Shown here one piece after another: positions 7,245 through 16,690 of a stretch of 64,000 nucleotides of DNA. The notes beneath the pieces are model-generated. The model was not told where the DNA came from and did not search any database. It was given only the letters and a program-made list of their open reading frames with translations. The stretch comes from Erysipelotrichaceae bacterium (GTDB taxonomy: Bacteria > Bacillota_I > Bacilli_A > Erysipelotrichales > Coprobacillaceae). Location: positions 1-64,000 of the forward strand of contig JAJQFG010000038.1 of assembly GCA_021201315.1 (NCBI GenBank). The letters are read 5' to 3'. The position numbers were made by a program, and so were the translations under genes. The first letter of the stretch is position 1, and every line of letters begins with the position of its first letter.

Positions 7245-8487
7245 TAAGATTTACATTTTAAATTCGAAAAATATAACAAAAGGTTTTTGGTCATATATAA
7301 TTGCACTGATTTATATTGAGCCAGCGTTTTTTCAACATATCAATTATTTAGATGATATATTTAAAATACTGCAATTACTTTTTTTTATTATAATATTTAT
7401 ATTTAGAGTTGAAAATCTAGTTAAAAATATAAGGATTCGAAAATACTTGTCAATAGATATATGGATTACAATTTATTATATGTATTTAATCATAATAACA
7501 TTTATAAATCATGGAGAGGTAATAAGTGTATGTACTCAAGCAATACAATTCTTAGGTTTTGCTATGTATTTGGAACTTGTTATGGAATATACACCTATAC
7601 AGTTGTATATAGTCATTAATAAAATATTGACAATATATGTTATTTTAAATTTTGTGTCATTATGGATTTTTCCAAACGGAATGTATACAACTTCTTATTT
7701 TACTTTAAATTATTTTTTTGGTTATGCAAATCAAAATATAAATTTTATGTTACCAGTTATGATGTTAACCTTGCTTAAACACATTTATTACAAGAAATGT
7801 ACTTTTCAGATTCTAATTGTATATAGTATATGTATATTTACTTCTATAAAAGTATGGTCTGGTGCGAGTTTAATAGTAACTATTACTATGGCAATATTTG
7901 CTATATTATGTATGTATAAAAAAGGAAAATTCATTGAAACGTATATTAGTGGAAAACTTTTAAATTTCTACAATTTATTATGTATAAATATTGTGGCTTT
8001 CATTGGTTTGGTTTTTTTTAATATACAATATCATTTTGAATATTTTATAACACAAATTTTAAAAAAATCACTTACACTTACGAATAGAACCACAATATGG
8101 CAAAGAAATATAAAATTTATAAAGAAGAATATTATTTTTGGATATGGAAAAGAGAATTACGAGAAAAGAGCAATTAAATTAGGCTTTAAATCCACTTATG
8201 CTGCTGGCCTACATGCACATAACAGATTTTTAGAAACAATGTATCGTGGAGGAGTTATATTAGAATCAATTTATGCTGTGCTTTTATTTAAAACAGCTCA
8301 TTCTTTAGGAAAATTTAAAAATACAGCAGCTTCTAAAATAATTGCATTTTCTATATTTTTGTACATGTGTGGTATGCTAACGGAATTTTATGATTATTGT
8401 ATTTTCTTTTTTGCTTTTATGGTTTTAGCAGAAAATTGCAACAAATTAATTTGTAAGAGGGAGGCTGATAGTATTTATGATAAATAA
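7237..8487 (+). CDS. wzy: Wzy-type polysaccharide polymerase
   Basis: This 416-residue very hydrophobic protein has about ten to twelve membrane helices and a long loop near residues 265-330. That loop holds RTTIWQRNIKFIKKN, FGYGKENYEKR and GLHAHNRFLET, which fits the O-antigen ligase/polymerase family pattern (His followed by Asn in HAHN). It would polymerise lipid-linked repeat units outside the membrane. It lies between the licD genes and the flippase and overlaps both, as in many Wzx/Wzy loci. Sequence identity between Wzy proteins is always low, so the call rests on topology, motif and location. Confidence 0.8.
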   Translation: MNNKIYILNSKNITKGFWSYIIALIYIEPAFFQHINYLDDIFKILQLLFFIIIFIFRVENLVKNIRIRKYLSIDIWITIYYMYLIIITFINHGEVISVCTQAIQFLGFAMYLELVMEYTPIQLYIVINKILTIYVILNFVSLWIFPNGMYTTSYFTLNYFFGYANQNINFMLPVMMLTLLKHIYYKKCTFQILIVYSICIFTSIKVWSGASLIVTITMAIFAILCMYKKGKFIETYISGKLLNFYNLLCINIVAFIGLVFFNIQYHFEYFITQILKKSLTLTNRTTIWQRNIKFIKKNIIFGYGKENYEKRAIKLGFKSTYAAGLHAHNRFLETMYRGGVILESIYAVLLFKTAHSLGKFKNTAASKIIAFSIFLYMCGMLTEFYDYCIFFFAFMVLAENCNKLICKREADSIYDK

Positions 8488-9916
8488 TTTAAAAAACAGA
8501 TGGAAAACATTTTCACCTGCTGCAAAAGCTTCGATTGTTTTAATGGTTTCACAGGTAATTCAGAAAGGACTATCGGTGATTACAAGTCCTATATATACAA
8601 GATTACTTACAACTGATGAGTATGGACAAGTATCATTATTTTTTTCTTGGTATGAAATTCTGATTATATTTACAGGGTTATGCTTATCAAAAGGTGTTTT
8701 CAATAATGGAATGATGGATTTTAAGAATGATCGAGATAGATTTTCATGGTCATTATATATACTTGCTCTTGTTTCGACGATAATTGCGGGAGCAGTTGTC
8801 ACATTATTTTGCGTATATATTAATAATTTTTTGGATTTGCCTTTATATTTAATTATATATATGTTTATATTATTAGCGTTTGAAGAAGGATATTCATTAT
8901 GGGTCGTTAGACAAAGATTTGAGTATAAATACAAAGCAACGTTTTTTGCTTCAATAATAATTGCCGTGGTTTCTCCAATTTGTGGTATTTTAGCAATAAT
9001 ACTTTTTAAGAGTAATCATATTGCTGCTAGAATAATTGGTGCTCGTAATGTATTTGTTATTGTTTATATATTTGCAATTATTACATTAATGTATAGAGCA
9101 AAAGCTAAAATAAAAATATCATATTGGAAATATGCACTTAAATTTAATATTCCTTTAATTCCGCATTATCTTTCTCTACATATATTAAATCATATGGATC
9201 GTATTATGATATCTTCAATTATAAATGCTTCAGCCGCAGGAATATATAGTGTTGCATATAGTGGTTCGTCATTGATAAAAGTTTTTTGGCAAGCAATTAA
9301 TGCCTCGCTAATTCCTTGGACATATGAAAAATGTGAAAAAGGACAATTCAAGGAACTGAATGCATTAACACAAATAATTGTAAGTATATATGCATACATC
9401 TGTATTTGTTTTATGGTATTAGCTCCAGAAATTATGAGAATTTTAGCACCATCTTCATATGAATCAGGAATATATGTTATTCCTTCAGTAACAGCTGGAG
9501 TATTCTTTTCATCAATGTATTATATTTTCGCTAATGTAATTTATTATTATAAAAAGCCAAAATATGTAATGTATAGTAGTTGTTTTGCAGCAATCGCAAA
9601 TATTATACTTAATTATATTTTTATTAGTAAATATGGATTTTTAGCCGCTGGATATACAACTCTATTTTGCTATATATTACAAACAATTTTTGATTATTTT
9701 GCTATGAGAATTGTTGTTAAGGAACAAATTTATGATATGAAACCACTAATAGGAATCTCATTTGTAATAGTAATGTTCTCTTTAATAATGAGTTTTTTAT
9801 ACGATAAAATAATTATTAGATATACCGTTTTTATTATATCAATAATTATAATTGGAATTAGTTTAATGAAAAATAAAGATAAAATATTTGCATTTTTAAA
9901 AACAAAGAAAAAGTAG
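8477..9916 (+). CDS. wzx: Wzx-type lipid-linked oligosaccharide flippase
   Basis: This 479-residue MATE/MOP-superfamily protein has 12-14 predicted membrane helices and the typical opening of polysaccharide flippases (SQVIQKGLSVITSPIYTRLL). Middle motifs include FNIPLIPHYLSLHILNHMDR. It moves undecaprenyl-linked repeat units across the membrane for Wzy. It overlaps the Wzy gene by 11 bases. Together the two show that the polymer is made by the Wzx/Wzy route rather than by an ABC exporter or synthase. After its stop there is a 43-base gap with a fresh ribosome site (TTAGGGGGAT) before the phosphonate genes. Confidence 0.9.
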   Translation: MINNLKNRWKTFSPAAKASIVLMVSQVIQKGLSVITSPIYTRLLTTDEYGQVSLFFSWYEILIIFTGLCLSKGVFNNGMMDFKNDRDRFSWSLYILALVSTIIAGAVVTLFCVYINNFLDLPLYLIIYMFILLAFEEGYSLWVVRQRFEYKYKATFFASIIIAVVSPICGILAIILFKSNHIAARIIGARNVFVIVYIFAIITLMYRAKAKIKISYWKYALKFNIPLIPHYLSLHILNHMDRIMISSIINASAAGIYSVAYSGSSLIKVFWQAINASLIPWTYEKCEKGQFKELNALTQIIVSIYAYICICFMVLAPEIMRILAPSSYESGIYVIPSVTAGVFFSSMYYIFANVIYYYKKPKYVMYSSCFAAIANIILNYIFISKYGFLAAGYTTLFCYILQTIFDYFAMRIVVKEQIYDMKPLIGISFVIVMFSLIMSFLYDKIIIRYTVFIISIIIIGISLMKNKDKIFAFLKTKKK

Positions 9917-9959
9917 TTTTAATTAATATAAAAATTTTAACTTAGGGGGATATATTATA

Positions 9960-11969
9960 ATGAAAGTATTAATTTTAAATTCAGGTTTAGGAACCAGAAT
10001 GGGAGTTCTTACATCAGAACATCCAAAATGTATGACTGAGATAAGTAAGACTGAAACTATTCTTAGCAGACAAATAAATATGATTTGTGAAGCAGGCATC
10101 AAAGAAGTAGTAATGACAATAGGGGCTTTTGATAATGTGTTAATTAATTATTGTAACAGTCTAGATTTACCATGTAATATAACATTTGTAAAGAATCCAA
10201 AATATAAGGATACAAATTATATATATTCTATATATATGGCAAGTGATTATCTTGATGATGATATAATACTTATGCATGGTGATATGGTTTTTGAAAATAG
10301 TGTATTTGATTCGTTACTATCTCAAAAACAAAGCAGCGTGATTATTAGCTCAACAGCAGATTTGCCTGAGAAGGATTTCAAGGCAGTGATTGAAAATAAT
10401 AAGGTTAGAAAAATTGGAATAGAATTTTTTAATAATGCTATGGCATCGCAACCATTATATTATCTTACTAGAGAAGACTGGAAAAAATGGTTAGATGAAA
10501 TAGCTTTTTATATTGAAAATAATAATGTAAACTGCTATGCAGAAAATGCATTCAATGAAATATCAGATCAAATAGATATGCAGCCATTGGATATAAGAAA
10601 TCAGTTATGCTGTGAAATTGATAATCCGAACGATTTAGCTGTTGTAACTAATCGTTTAAATGAAATCGAAAATAGAACAGTTTATATGTGTTTTTCTACT
10701 GATATAATTCACAGTGGTCATATTGAAATTATTAAAAAAGCAAGAAAATTAGGAAAACTGATCATAGGTGTTTTATCTGATGAAGCTGTTATAAGCTACA
10801 AACGTTTTCCATTGCTGCCTTATTCTGAGAGAAAAAGCATGATTGAAAATATTAATGGTGTCTATAAAGTAGTTGAACAGAAAACATTGAGTTATAAAGA
10901 CAATCTTGAAAAATATCATCCAGACTATATTGTACATGGTGATGACTGGCTAACTGGTTTTCAAAAACCAATACGTGATGAAGTTACATCAATATTATCT
11001 TCATATGGTGGCAAGCTTGTTGAATATCCTTATGCCAAGGATGAAAAATATCAGACATTGGAAAAACGTACCAGAGAAGAATTATCATTGCCTGATATTC
11101 GTAGAGCCAGATTAAAAAAGGCGTTGGATATGAAAGGCACAATTACATTCATGGAAGCTCATAGCGGAATTACAGGATTAATAGTCGAAAAAACAGTCGT
11201 TCATGATAATGGACAGGCTCGTCAGTTTGATGGAATGTGGGTAAGTTCATTATGCGATTCTACTGCAAAAGGTAAACCTGACATTGAACTTGTTGATATG
11301 ACATCAAGATTCCAGACAATCAATGATATTATGGAAGTCACTACAAAACCAATTATCTTTGATGGTGATACTGGAGGATTAACTGAACACTTTGTTTATA
11401 CAGTCAAGACACTTGAGAGAATGGGCGTTTCCATGATTATCATTGAAGATAAGACAGGATTAAAGAAGAATTCCTTATTTGGCAATGAAGTTGCACAGAC
11501 ACAAGATTCGATTGAAAATTTCTCAGCTAAGATAGCTGCAGGAAAGAAAGCACAAAAAACAAAGGATTTTATGATTTGTGCTCGTATAGAAAGCCTTATT
11601 CTTGAAAAAGGAATGGAAGATGCATTGGAAAGAGCTTTTGCATTTGTAGAAGCTGGAGCAGATGCCATTATGATTCACAGCAGAAAGAAGGATCCTGCTG
11701 AAATATTTGAATTTGTAGAAAAATTTAGAGCTTCTGATAAGATAACACCAATTGTTGTTGTGCCAACATCATTCAACAGTGTTACAGAAGAGGAATTCAA
11801 AAAATGTGGAGTAAATGTCATTATCTATGCTAATCAGTTGACTCGTGCAGGATTCCCTGCAATGCAGAATGCAGCAAAAACAATACTGAAAAACCATAGA
11901 GCCCAGGAATGTGATGATATGTGCATGTCTATCAAGGATATAATTACTTTAATTCCAGAGGAAGATTAG
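9960..11969 (+). CDS. aepX: Three-domain PntC-like NTase / cytidylyltransferase / PEP mutase fusion
   Basis: This 669-residue protein has three enzymatic modules. Residues about 1-225 form a sugar-nucleotidyltransferase fold (LNSGLGTRMG, HPKCMTEI, MHGDMVF) of the LicC/PntC kind, which activates phosphocholine or phosphonates with CTP. Residues about 236-360 form a TagD-like cytidylyltransferase with the HxGH motif (TDIIHSGHIEI). Residues about 378-640 form phosphoenolpyruvate mutase (FDGDTGG and the diagnostic EDKTGLKKNS), which makes the C-P bond of phosphonopyruvate. The cytidylyltransferase plus mutase pair is a known AepX arrangement; an extra PntC-like head on the same chain is unusual. 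The next two genes continue the pathway. The polypeptide could therefore start phosphonate synthesis and also activate the final product for the LicD enzymes. Which nucleotide and substrate the head uses is inferred. Confidence 0.87.
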   Translation: MKVLILNSGLGTRMGVLTSEHPKCMTEISKTETILSRQINMICEAGIKEVVMTIGAFDNVLINYCNSLDLPCNITFVKNPKYKDTNYIYSIYMASDYLDDDIILMHGDMVFENSVFDSLLSQKQSSVIISSTADLPEKDFKAVIENNKVRKIGIEFFNNAMASQPLYYLTREDWKKWLDEIAFYIENNNVNCYAENAFNEISDQIDMQPLDIRNQLCCEIDNPNDLAVVTNRLNEIENRTVYMCFSTDIIHSGHIEIIKKARKLGKLIIGVLSDEAVISYKRFPLLPYSERKSMIENINGVYKVVEQKTLSYKDNLEKYHPDYIVHGDDWLTGFQKPIRDEVTSILSSYGGKLVEYPYAKDEKYQTLEKRTREELSLPDIRRARLKKALDMKGTITFMEAHSGITGLIVEKTVVHDNGQARQFDGMWVSSLCDSTAKGKPDIELVDMTSRFQTINDIMEVTTKPIIFDGDTGGLTEHFVYTVKTLERMGVSMIIIEDKTGLKKNSLFGNEVAQTQDSIENFSAKIAAGKKAQKTKDFMICARIESLILEKGMEDALERAFAFVEAGADAIMIHSRKKDPAEIFEFVEKFRASDKITPIVVVPTSFNSVTEEEFKKCGVNVIIYANQLTRAGFPAMQNAAKTILKNHRAQECDDMCMSIKDIITLIPEED

Positions 11970-11971
11970 AA

Positions 11972-13102
11972 ATGAATGTACAGAATGTTATTTATGCAAC
12001 TGATACATATCAGGAAATTAATGAATTTATAAAAAACAATAACATAAGAAGAATTTTTCTGGTATGTGACAATTCATTTCAGTATCTAAAGATTAGTCAT
12101 TATTTTAATAAACTGGAAAATCAGGGAATTCAAATATATTATTTTAATGATTTTAAGCCAAATCCATTATATGAATCAGTTGTCGAAGGAGTTCGACTTT
12201 TTAATTCCAAAAAATATGATGTTATCATAGCTGCTGGTGGAGGCAGTGCTATGGATGTGGCTAAATGTATCAAGCTTTATTCTAATATGGATGATACAAA
12301 AAATTATCTTGAACAGGAAATCATACCAAATGATATCAAGCTTGCTGCAATACCAACAACAGCAGGAACCGGCAGTGAAGCCACAAGATATGCAGTCATT
12401 TATTACAATGGTGAAAAGCAATCTATAACGGATTATAGCTGCATACCTTCAACAGTAATTATAGATACTTCTGTATTATCTACATTGCCATTATATCAAA
12501 AGAAGGCAACTATGATGGATGCCTTATGTCATGCTATAGAATCATACTGGTCAGTTAATTCCAATGATGAAAGTAAAAAATATTCTAAAAAAGCGATTCA
12601 ACTGATAATGGAAAATATGGAAGATTACATTAATAATAATGAATCATCCTATAAAAATATGATGGAAGCAGCCTATACTGCTGGAAAAGCTATCAATATA
12701 ACTCAAACAACAGCAGGCCACGCATTGTGCTATAAGCTTACAAGCTTATATGGTATTGCTCATGGACATGCAGCAGTTTTATGTGTATCTCAGTTGTGGC
12801 CATATATGTATGAAAATATTGATAAGTGTATTGATTCCAGAGGAAGGGATTATTTAATTGGAATTTTCAATGAAATTGCAATAGCTATGAATTGCGATAC
12901 AGTAAAAGATTCGATTTATAAGTTAAATGCTATTATAAAAAGATTAGAATTGAATGTGCCTGTTATGAAAGATATGTCAGATTACAATAAACTAGTAAAT
13001 TCCGTAAATCCAGTAAGATTAAAGAATAATCCAGTTGAATTAAATTTAAATGATATTAATAACATATATCATAAGATGTTTGAAAAAGAGGAGAATATAT
13101 AG
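11972..13102 (+). CDS. Iron-containing alcohol dehydrogenase, probable phosphonoacetaldehyde reductase
   Basis: This 376-residue group III alcohol dehydrogenase has the nucleotide motif AAGGGSAMDVAK, GTGSEATRYA, and the metal-binding Asp/His set in DALCHAIESYWS, TTAGHALCY and GIAHGHAAV. It lies between PEP mutase and phosphonopyruvate decarboxylase. By analogy with PhpC/FomC-type reductases it would reduce phosphonoacetaldehyde to 2-hydroxyethylphosphonate. No aminotransferase is present, which argues against 2-aminoethylphosphonate as the product. The start at 11972 follows GAGG about ten bases upstream and lies three bases after the previous stop; a longer in-frame start at 11921 overlaps the upstream gene and is less likely. 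Confidence 0.85.
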   Translation: MNVQNVIYATDTYQEINEFIKNNNIRRIFLVCDNSFQYLKISHYFNKLENQGIQIYYFNDFKPNPLYESVVEGVRLFNSKKYDVIIAAGGGSAMDVAKCIKLYSNMDDTKNYLEQEIIPNDIKLAAIPTTAGTGSEATRYAVIYYNGEKQSITDYSCIPSTVIIDTSVLSTLPLYQKKATMMDALCHAIESYWSVNSNDESKKYSKKAIQLIMENMEDYINNNESSYKNMMEAAYTAGKAINITQTTAGHALCYKLTSLYGIAHGHAAVLCVSQLWPYMYENIDKCIDSRGRDYLIGIFNEIAIAMNCDTVKDSIYKLNAIIKRLELNVPVMKDMSDYNKLVNSVNPVRLKNNPVELNLNDINNIYHKMFEKEENI

Positions 13103-14221
13103 ATGAAGGTAGAAAATTTTGTAAAAATTTTAAACAGTGATTTTTATACAGGAGTTCCTGACTCTCAGTTAAAAGCATTATGCAATTATTTAATGAATAC
13201 ATATGGTATTGATTCAAAGCATCATGTTATAGCTGCTAACGAGGGTAATAGCACTGCTTTAGCAGCTGGATATCATTTGGCTACTGGAAAGATTCCGGTT
13301 GTTTACATGCAAAATAGTGGTGAAGGAAACATTATCAATCCCGTTGCATCACTTTTAAATGATAAAGTGTATGCAATACCTGTTATCTTTGTGATAGGAT
13401 GGCGTGGACAGCCTGGTGTACATGATGAGCCTCAACATATTTATCAAGGTGAAGTTACAATTCAGTTATTGAAGGATATGGATATTGAGTCTTTCGTTGT
13501 TACAAAGGATACTACGGAAGAAGAGCTTCAATCTATAATGAATGAATATCAGGAAATTTTAAAAACTGGTAAGGATGTAGCTTTTGTAATATGTAAGGGT
13601 GCCTTATCGTATGATGAAAAAATAGAATATACAAATTCTTATGAGATGAAACGAGAAGATGTTATTAAACATATTATAAAGGTGACTGGTGATGATCCAA
13701 TAATATCTACAACAGGAAAGGCAAGCAGAGAATTGTTTGAAGCTAGAGTTTCTAATAATCAAAGTCATAAATATGATTTTTTAACAGTTGGATCAATGGG
13801 ACATAGCAGTTCTATAGCATTAGGCGTAGCAATAAACAAGCCTGATAAAAAAATATGGTGTATAGATGGCGATGGAGCAGTTTTGATGCATATGGGCTCA
13901 ATGGCAGTTATTGGAAATAATAAACCTGATAATCTTGTTCATCTAGTAATCAATAATGAAGCGCATGAAACAGTTGGAGGAATGCCAACTGTAGCTGGCA
14001 ATATTAATATAGTTGAGATTGCTAAGGCATGCGGTTATTCAAATGCTGTAAGTGTTGAAAATTTTAATGATTTGGATAAAGAATTATTAAATGCTAAGGA
14101 AAGTAATGAACTATATTTTATAGAAGTAAAATGTAGTATTGGTTCTAGAGAAGATCTAGGCAGACCAACAACTACATCTTTAGAGAACAAAGAGAATTTT
14201 ATGCGTTATTTACAGAACTAA
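13103..14221 (+). CDS. aepY: Phosphonopyruvate decarboxylase
   Basis: This 372-residue thiamine-diphosphate enzyme decarboxylates phosphonopyruvate to phosphonoacetaldehyde, the step that pulls the unfavourable PEP mutase reaction forward. The N-terminal half carries the cofactor-activating Glu region (AANEGNSTALAAGYH) and MQNSGEGNIINP, typical of this family. The C-terminal half carries the ThDP/Mg motif GDGAVLMHMGS followed by NNEAHETVGGMPT. The length fits the family (about 370-380). The start codon directly abuts the stop of the dehydrogenase gene, with its ribosome site (AGAGGAG) inside that gene. It is the last gene before the strong operon terminator at 14271. Confidence 0.92.
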   Translation: MKVENFVKILNSDFYTGVPDSQLKALCNYLMNTYGIDSKHHVIAANEGNSTALAAGYHLATGKIPVVYMQNSGEGNIINPVASLLNDKVYAIPVIFVIGWRGQPGVHDEPQHIYQGEVTIQLLKDMDIESFVVTKDTTEEELQSIMNEYQEILKTGKDVAFVICKGALSYDEKIEYTNSYEMKREDVIKHIIKVTGDDPIISTTGKASRELFEARVSNNQSHKYDFLTVGSMGHSSSIALGVAINKPDKKIWCIDGDGAVLMHMGSMAVIGNNKPDNLVHLVINNEAHETVGGMPTVAGNINIVEIAKACGYSNAVSVENFNDLDKELLNAKESNELYFIEVKCSIGSREDLGRPTTTSLENKENFMRYLQN

Positions 14222-14270
14222 GTTTAAAGAAATTTAGTGTCATAAAATTAATATAATTAATATTACTTAC

Positions 14271-14313
14271 AAAGGAACCGTTATCAAATATTTGATAATG
14301 GTTCCTTTTTTTT
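14271..14313 (+). terminator. Strong terminator of the capsule/phosphonate operon
   Basis: An 18-bp stem (14271-14288 with 14291-14308) has one G-T pair and a 2-base loop. It is followed by a long T tract. It ends the transcript about 50 bases after the decarboxylase stop. Confidence 0.88.
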
Positions 14314-14453
14314 GCTTTTATATACAATAACATATAATACAAACATAGAAAGATGAAATAAAAAAATCATGTTAAATAGAATGTTATGTACACATTACAA
14401 TGCTAAATTAGAACTATATTTTAAAAAAACAACATAAATATTGAAACAAATGT

Positions 14454-14489
14454 AAACGTCATTTTAAAACAATGACGTTTTATTTTTTT
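14454..14489 (+). terminator. Hairpin with T tract upstream of the MATE gene (possible attenuator)
   Basis: AAACGTCATT (14454-14463) pairs perfectly with AATGACGTTT (14471-14480), and T-rich sequence follows. It lies about 45 bases before the MATE start and well after the capsule terminator, so it is either a back-up terminator or an attenuator of the MATE operon. Confidence 0.55.
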
Positions 14490-14532
14490 AAAAAGTAATT
14501 TGTGGTATTTTGCTTTCTAGGAGGTTTAAAAC

Positions 14533-15882
14533 ATGGAAGAAAGATTAGCCAATGAAAAAATATCAAAACTATTATATTCTTTAGCACTACCTGCTATATG
14601 TGGTCAAATTGTCACACTTATCTATAATTTAGTTGATCGTATGTATATAGGAAGACTAGACAATGGTGCCATGGCTATGGCAGCCATTGGTCTATGTGTT
14701 CCATTAACTACAATTATTAATGCTTTTAATGGTTTGTTTGGTAGAGGTGGTTCTCCTTTAAGTTCTATTCGTTTAGGAGAGAATAATAAAGAAGAAGCTG
14801 ATCGTATTTTATCGAATAGTTTTATATCTTTAGTGATTTGTTCTTTAACGATTACTATTGTTGTAGCTTTGTTTAAAGATCCAATATTATATTTATTTGG
14901 AGCAAGTAATGAAACAATTGGATATGCTAGAGATTATATTACAATCTATTCTATGGGTACTATATTTATCCAATTAACCATAGGTTTGAATTGCTTTATT
15001 AATGCCCAAGGCTTTACCAGCTTTACAATGCGTAATGTCATCATAGGTGCATTACTTAATATTATATTAGATCCTATCTTTATCAATGTATTAGGTTTAG
15101 GTGTTAAAGGCGCAGCGCTTGCGACTGTGATAGCCCAAGGTGTTTCTTGCATGTTGGTATTAAGCTTCATGTTTGGTAAAAAATCTATCCTACATATAAG
15201 AAAAGCCTATCTAAAACCCAATCTAAGAATACTCAAACAAATCATATCATTAGGTCTATCACCATTCTTTATGTCATCCACTGAAGGACTACTAACCATA
15301 TGTTTCAATCAACAATTATTACTCTATGGTGGTAACCTAGCAGTTAGTTCCATGACCATTATGTCATCCATGTTTCAATTCATCCTCATGCCAATAGAAG
15401 GTGTAGCTCAAGGAAGTCAACCGATTATTAGTTATAACTATGGTGCTAAAAGCTCTCAAAGAGTCAAAGACACCATATCTCTAGCATTAAAAGTAACATG
15501 CTCTTATAGCATGATAGCAGTCATATTAATGGAACTATTCCCTCAATTATTTGTAGGTATATTTACTAGTGATAATGAACTCATGAGCATAGCTTGTCAA
15601 ACGCTTCGTGTCTATATATTTGGTGGTTGTATTATGGGTATTAATTCAACATGTCAACAGACATACAATTCTTTAGGTGAAGGAAAGAAATCATTCTTCT
15701 TTGCCTTCTATCGTAAGATTATTTTATTAATACCATTAATATTCATATTACCACATCTATTACCATGGCCAATGATGGCTGTTGTCTTGGCTGAACCCAT
15801 TTCAGATTTAATCACAACTATCACTAATTATACTTATTTTAGAAAATTTATAAAAAGAAAGTTAGGAGGACAATATGAATAA
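14533..15882 (+). CDS. MATE-family multidrug/metabolite efflux transporter
   Basis: This 449-residue integral membrane protein has 12 helices in two MatE repeats, beginning SLALPAICGQIVTLIYNLVDRMYIGRL, with the second repeat starting near residue 235. Such transporters export cationic compounds by Na+ or H+ antiport. The ribosome site AGGAGG lies at 14519-14524. Its end overlaps the aldo/keto reductase gene by 8 bases, so the two are co-translated. The substrate cannot be predicted. Though in the same superfamily as the Wzx flippase upstream, it is clearly the multidrug type rather than a polysaccharide flippase. Confidence 0.88.
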   Translation: MEERLANEKISKLLYSLALPAICGQIVTLIYNLVDRMYIGRLDNGAMAMAAIGLCVPLTTIINAFNGLFGRGGSPLSSIRLGENNKEEADRILSNSFISLVICSLTITIVVALFKDPILYLFGASNETIGYARDYITIYSMGTIFIQLTIGLNCFINAQGFTSFTMRNVIIGALLNIILDPIFINVLGLGVKGAALATVIAQGVSCMLVLSFMFGKKSILHIRKAYLKPNLRILKQIISLGLSPFFMSSTEGLLTICFNQQLLLYGGNLAVSSMTIMSSMFQFILMPIEGVAQGSQPIISYNYGAKSSQRVKDTISLALKVTCSYSMIAVILMELFPQLFVGIFTSDNELMSIACQTLRVYIFGGCIMGINSTCQQTYNSLGEGKKSFFFAFYRKIILLIPLIFILPHLLPWPMMAVVLAEPISDLITTITNYTYFRKFIKRKLGGQYE

Positions 15883-16690
15883 AGAAACAAAAGTCAAACT
15901 ATGTTGTACAACCCAAATGCCTATTATTGCTTTAGGTGTTTGGCAAAGTGGCAAAGACACTAAACAAGCTGTATTAGATGCTTTTGAAGCAGGTTATCGT
16001 CATATTGATACAGCTGCTTGTTATGGTAATGAAGAAGCTGTAGGCGAAGCCATTAAAGAAAGTGGAATTAGTAGAAGTGAATTATTCATTACTACAAAAC
16101 TATGGAATGATGATATTAGAAAAGGTAATACCAGAGAAGCTTTGATGACAAGTTTACAGAAACTAGGTTTAGATTATGTTGATTTGTATCTTATTCATTG
16201 GCCTGTTGATGGTTATGTAGAAGCTTACCTAGAAATGGAAAAGTTAAAAGAAGAAGGTTATATTAAAACCATCGGTGTTTCAAACTTTAGAAAATCTCAT
16301 CTACAAAACCTATTATCTAAAGTCCATAAAATACCAAGTGTTAATCAAATCGAAATCAATCCAACCATGCAAGACGAAGAAACCATATCCTTTTGTAACG
16401 AAAACAAAATACGTTTAGAAGCATGGTCACCACTAGGTAGTGGTCAATGTCTCCAAATTCCAGAAATACTAGAAATAGCCAATAAACATCACAAATCATC
16501 AGCCCAAGTAATACTACGTTGGTTACTCCAAAGACATATCATTGTCTTACCAAAATCAATCCACAAAGAAAGAATCATAGAAAACATCAAAATCTTTGAT
16601 TTTGAACTAAATGATGAAGAAATGAACGCCATGAATCACTTAAATCAAAATAAAAGAGCAGGGCCAGACCCTGATCATTTCAACTTCTAA
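15875..16690 (+). CDS. Aldo/keto reductase
   Basis: This 271-residue NADPH-dependent oxidoreductase has the aldo/keto reductase (beta/alpha)8 signatures. They are the catalytic Asp and Tyr in GYRHIDTAACYGNEEAVG, Lys in ITTKLW and His in DLYLIHWP. The cofactor-binding end is SIHKERIIENIKIF. It is likely a general aldehyde/ketone reductase; the substrate is unknown. It is translationally coupled to the MATE transporter. Its stop overlaps the end of the convergent RpiR-type regulator by 4 bases, so no separate terminator is visible between the two transcripts. Confidence 0.9.
   Translation: MNKETKVKLCCTTQMPIIALGVWQSGKDTKQAVLDAFEAGYRHIDTAACYGNEEAVGEAIKESGISRSELFITTKLWNDDIRKGNTREALMTSLQKLGLDYVDLYLIHWPVDGYVEAYLEMEKLKEEGYIKTIGVSNFRKSHLQNLLSKVHKIPSVNQIEINPTMQDEETISFCNENKIRLEAWSPLGSGQCLQIPEILEIANKHHKSSAQVILRWLLQRHIIVLPKSIHKERIIENIKIFDFELNDEEMNAMNHLNQNKRAGPDPDHFNF

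Larger units (their letters stand above)
14222..14532 (+). other. Intergenic region between the capsule operon and the MATE gene
   Basis: These 311 bases hold the capsule terminator (14271-14313) and, further on, a second hairpin with a T tract (14454-14489) close to the MATE gene. I see no gene. The middle (about 14320-14450) is A/T-rich and may hold the promoter of the MATE-reductase pair, but no clear -35/-10 stands out. Confidence 0.6.

Noticed and set aside
14533-15882. Second polysaccharide flippase
   Set aside because: The transporter is of the MATE drug type, separated from the capsule operon by a strong terminator and paired with an aldo/keto reductase.
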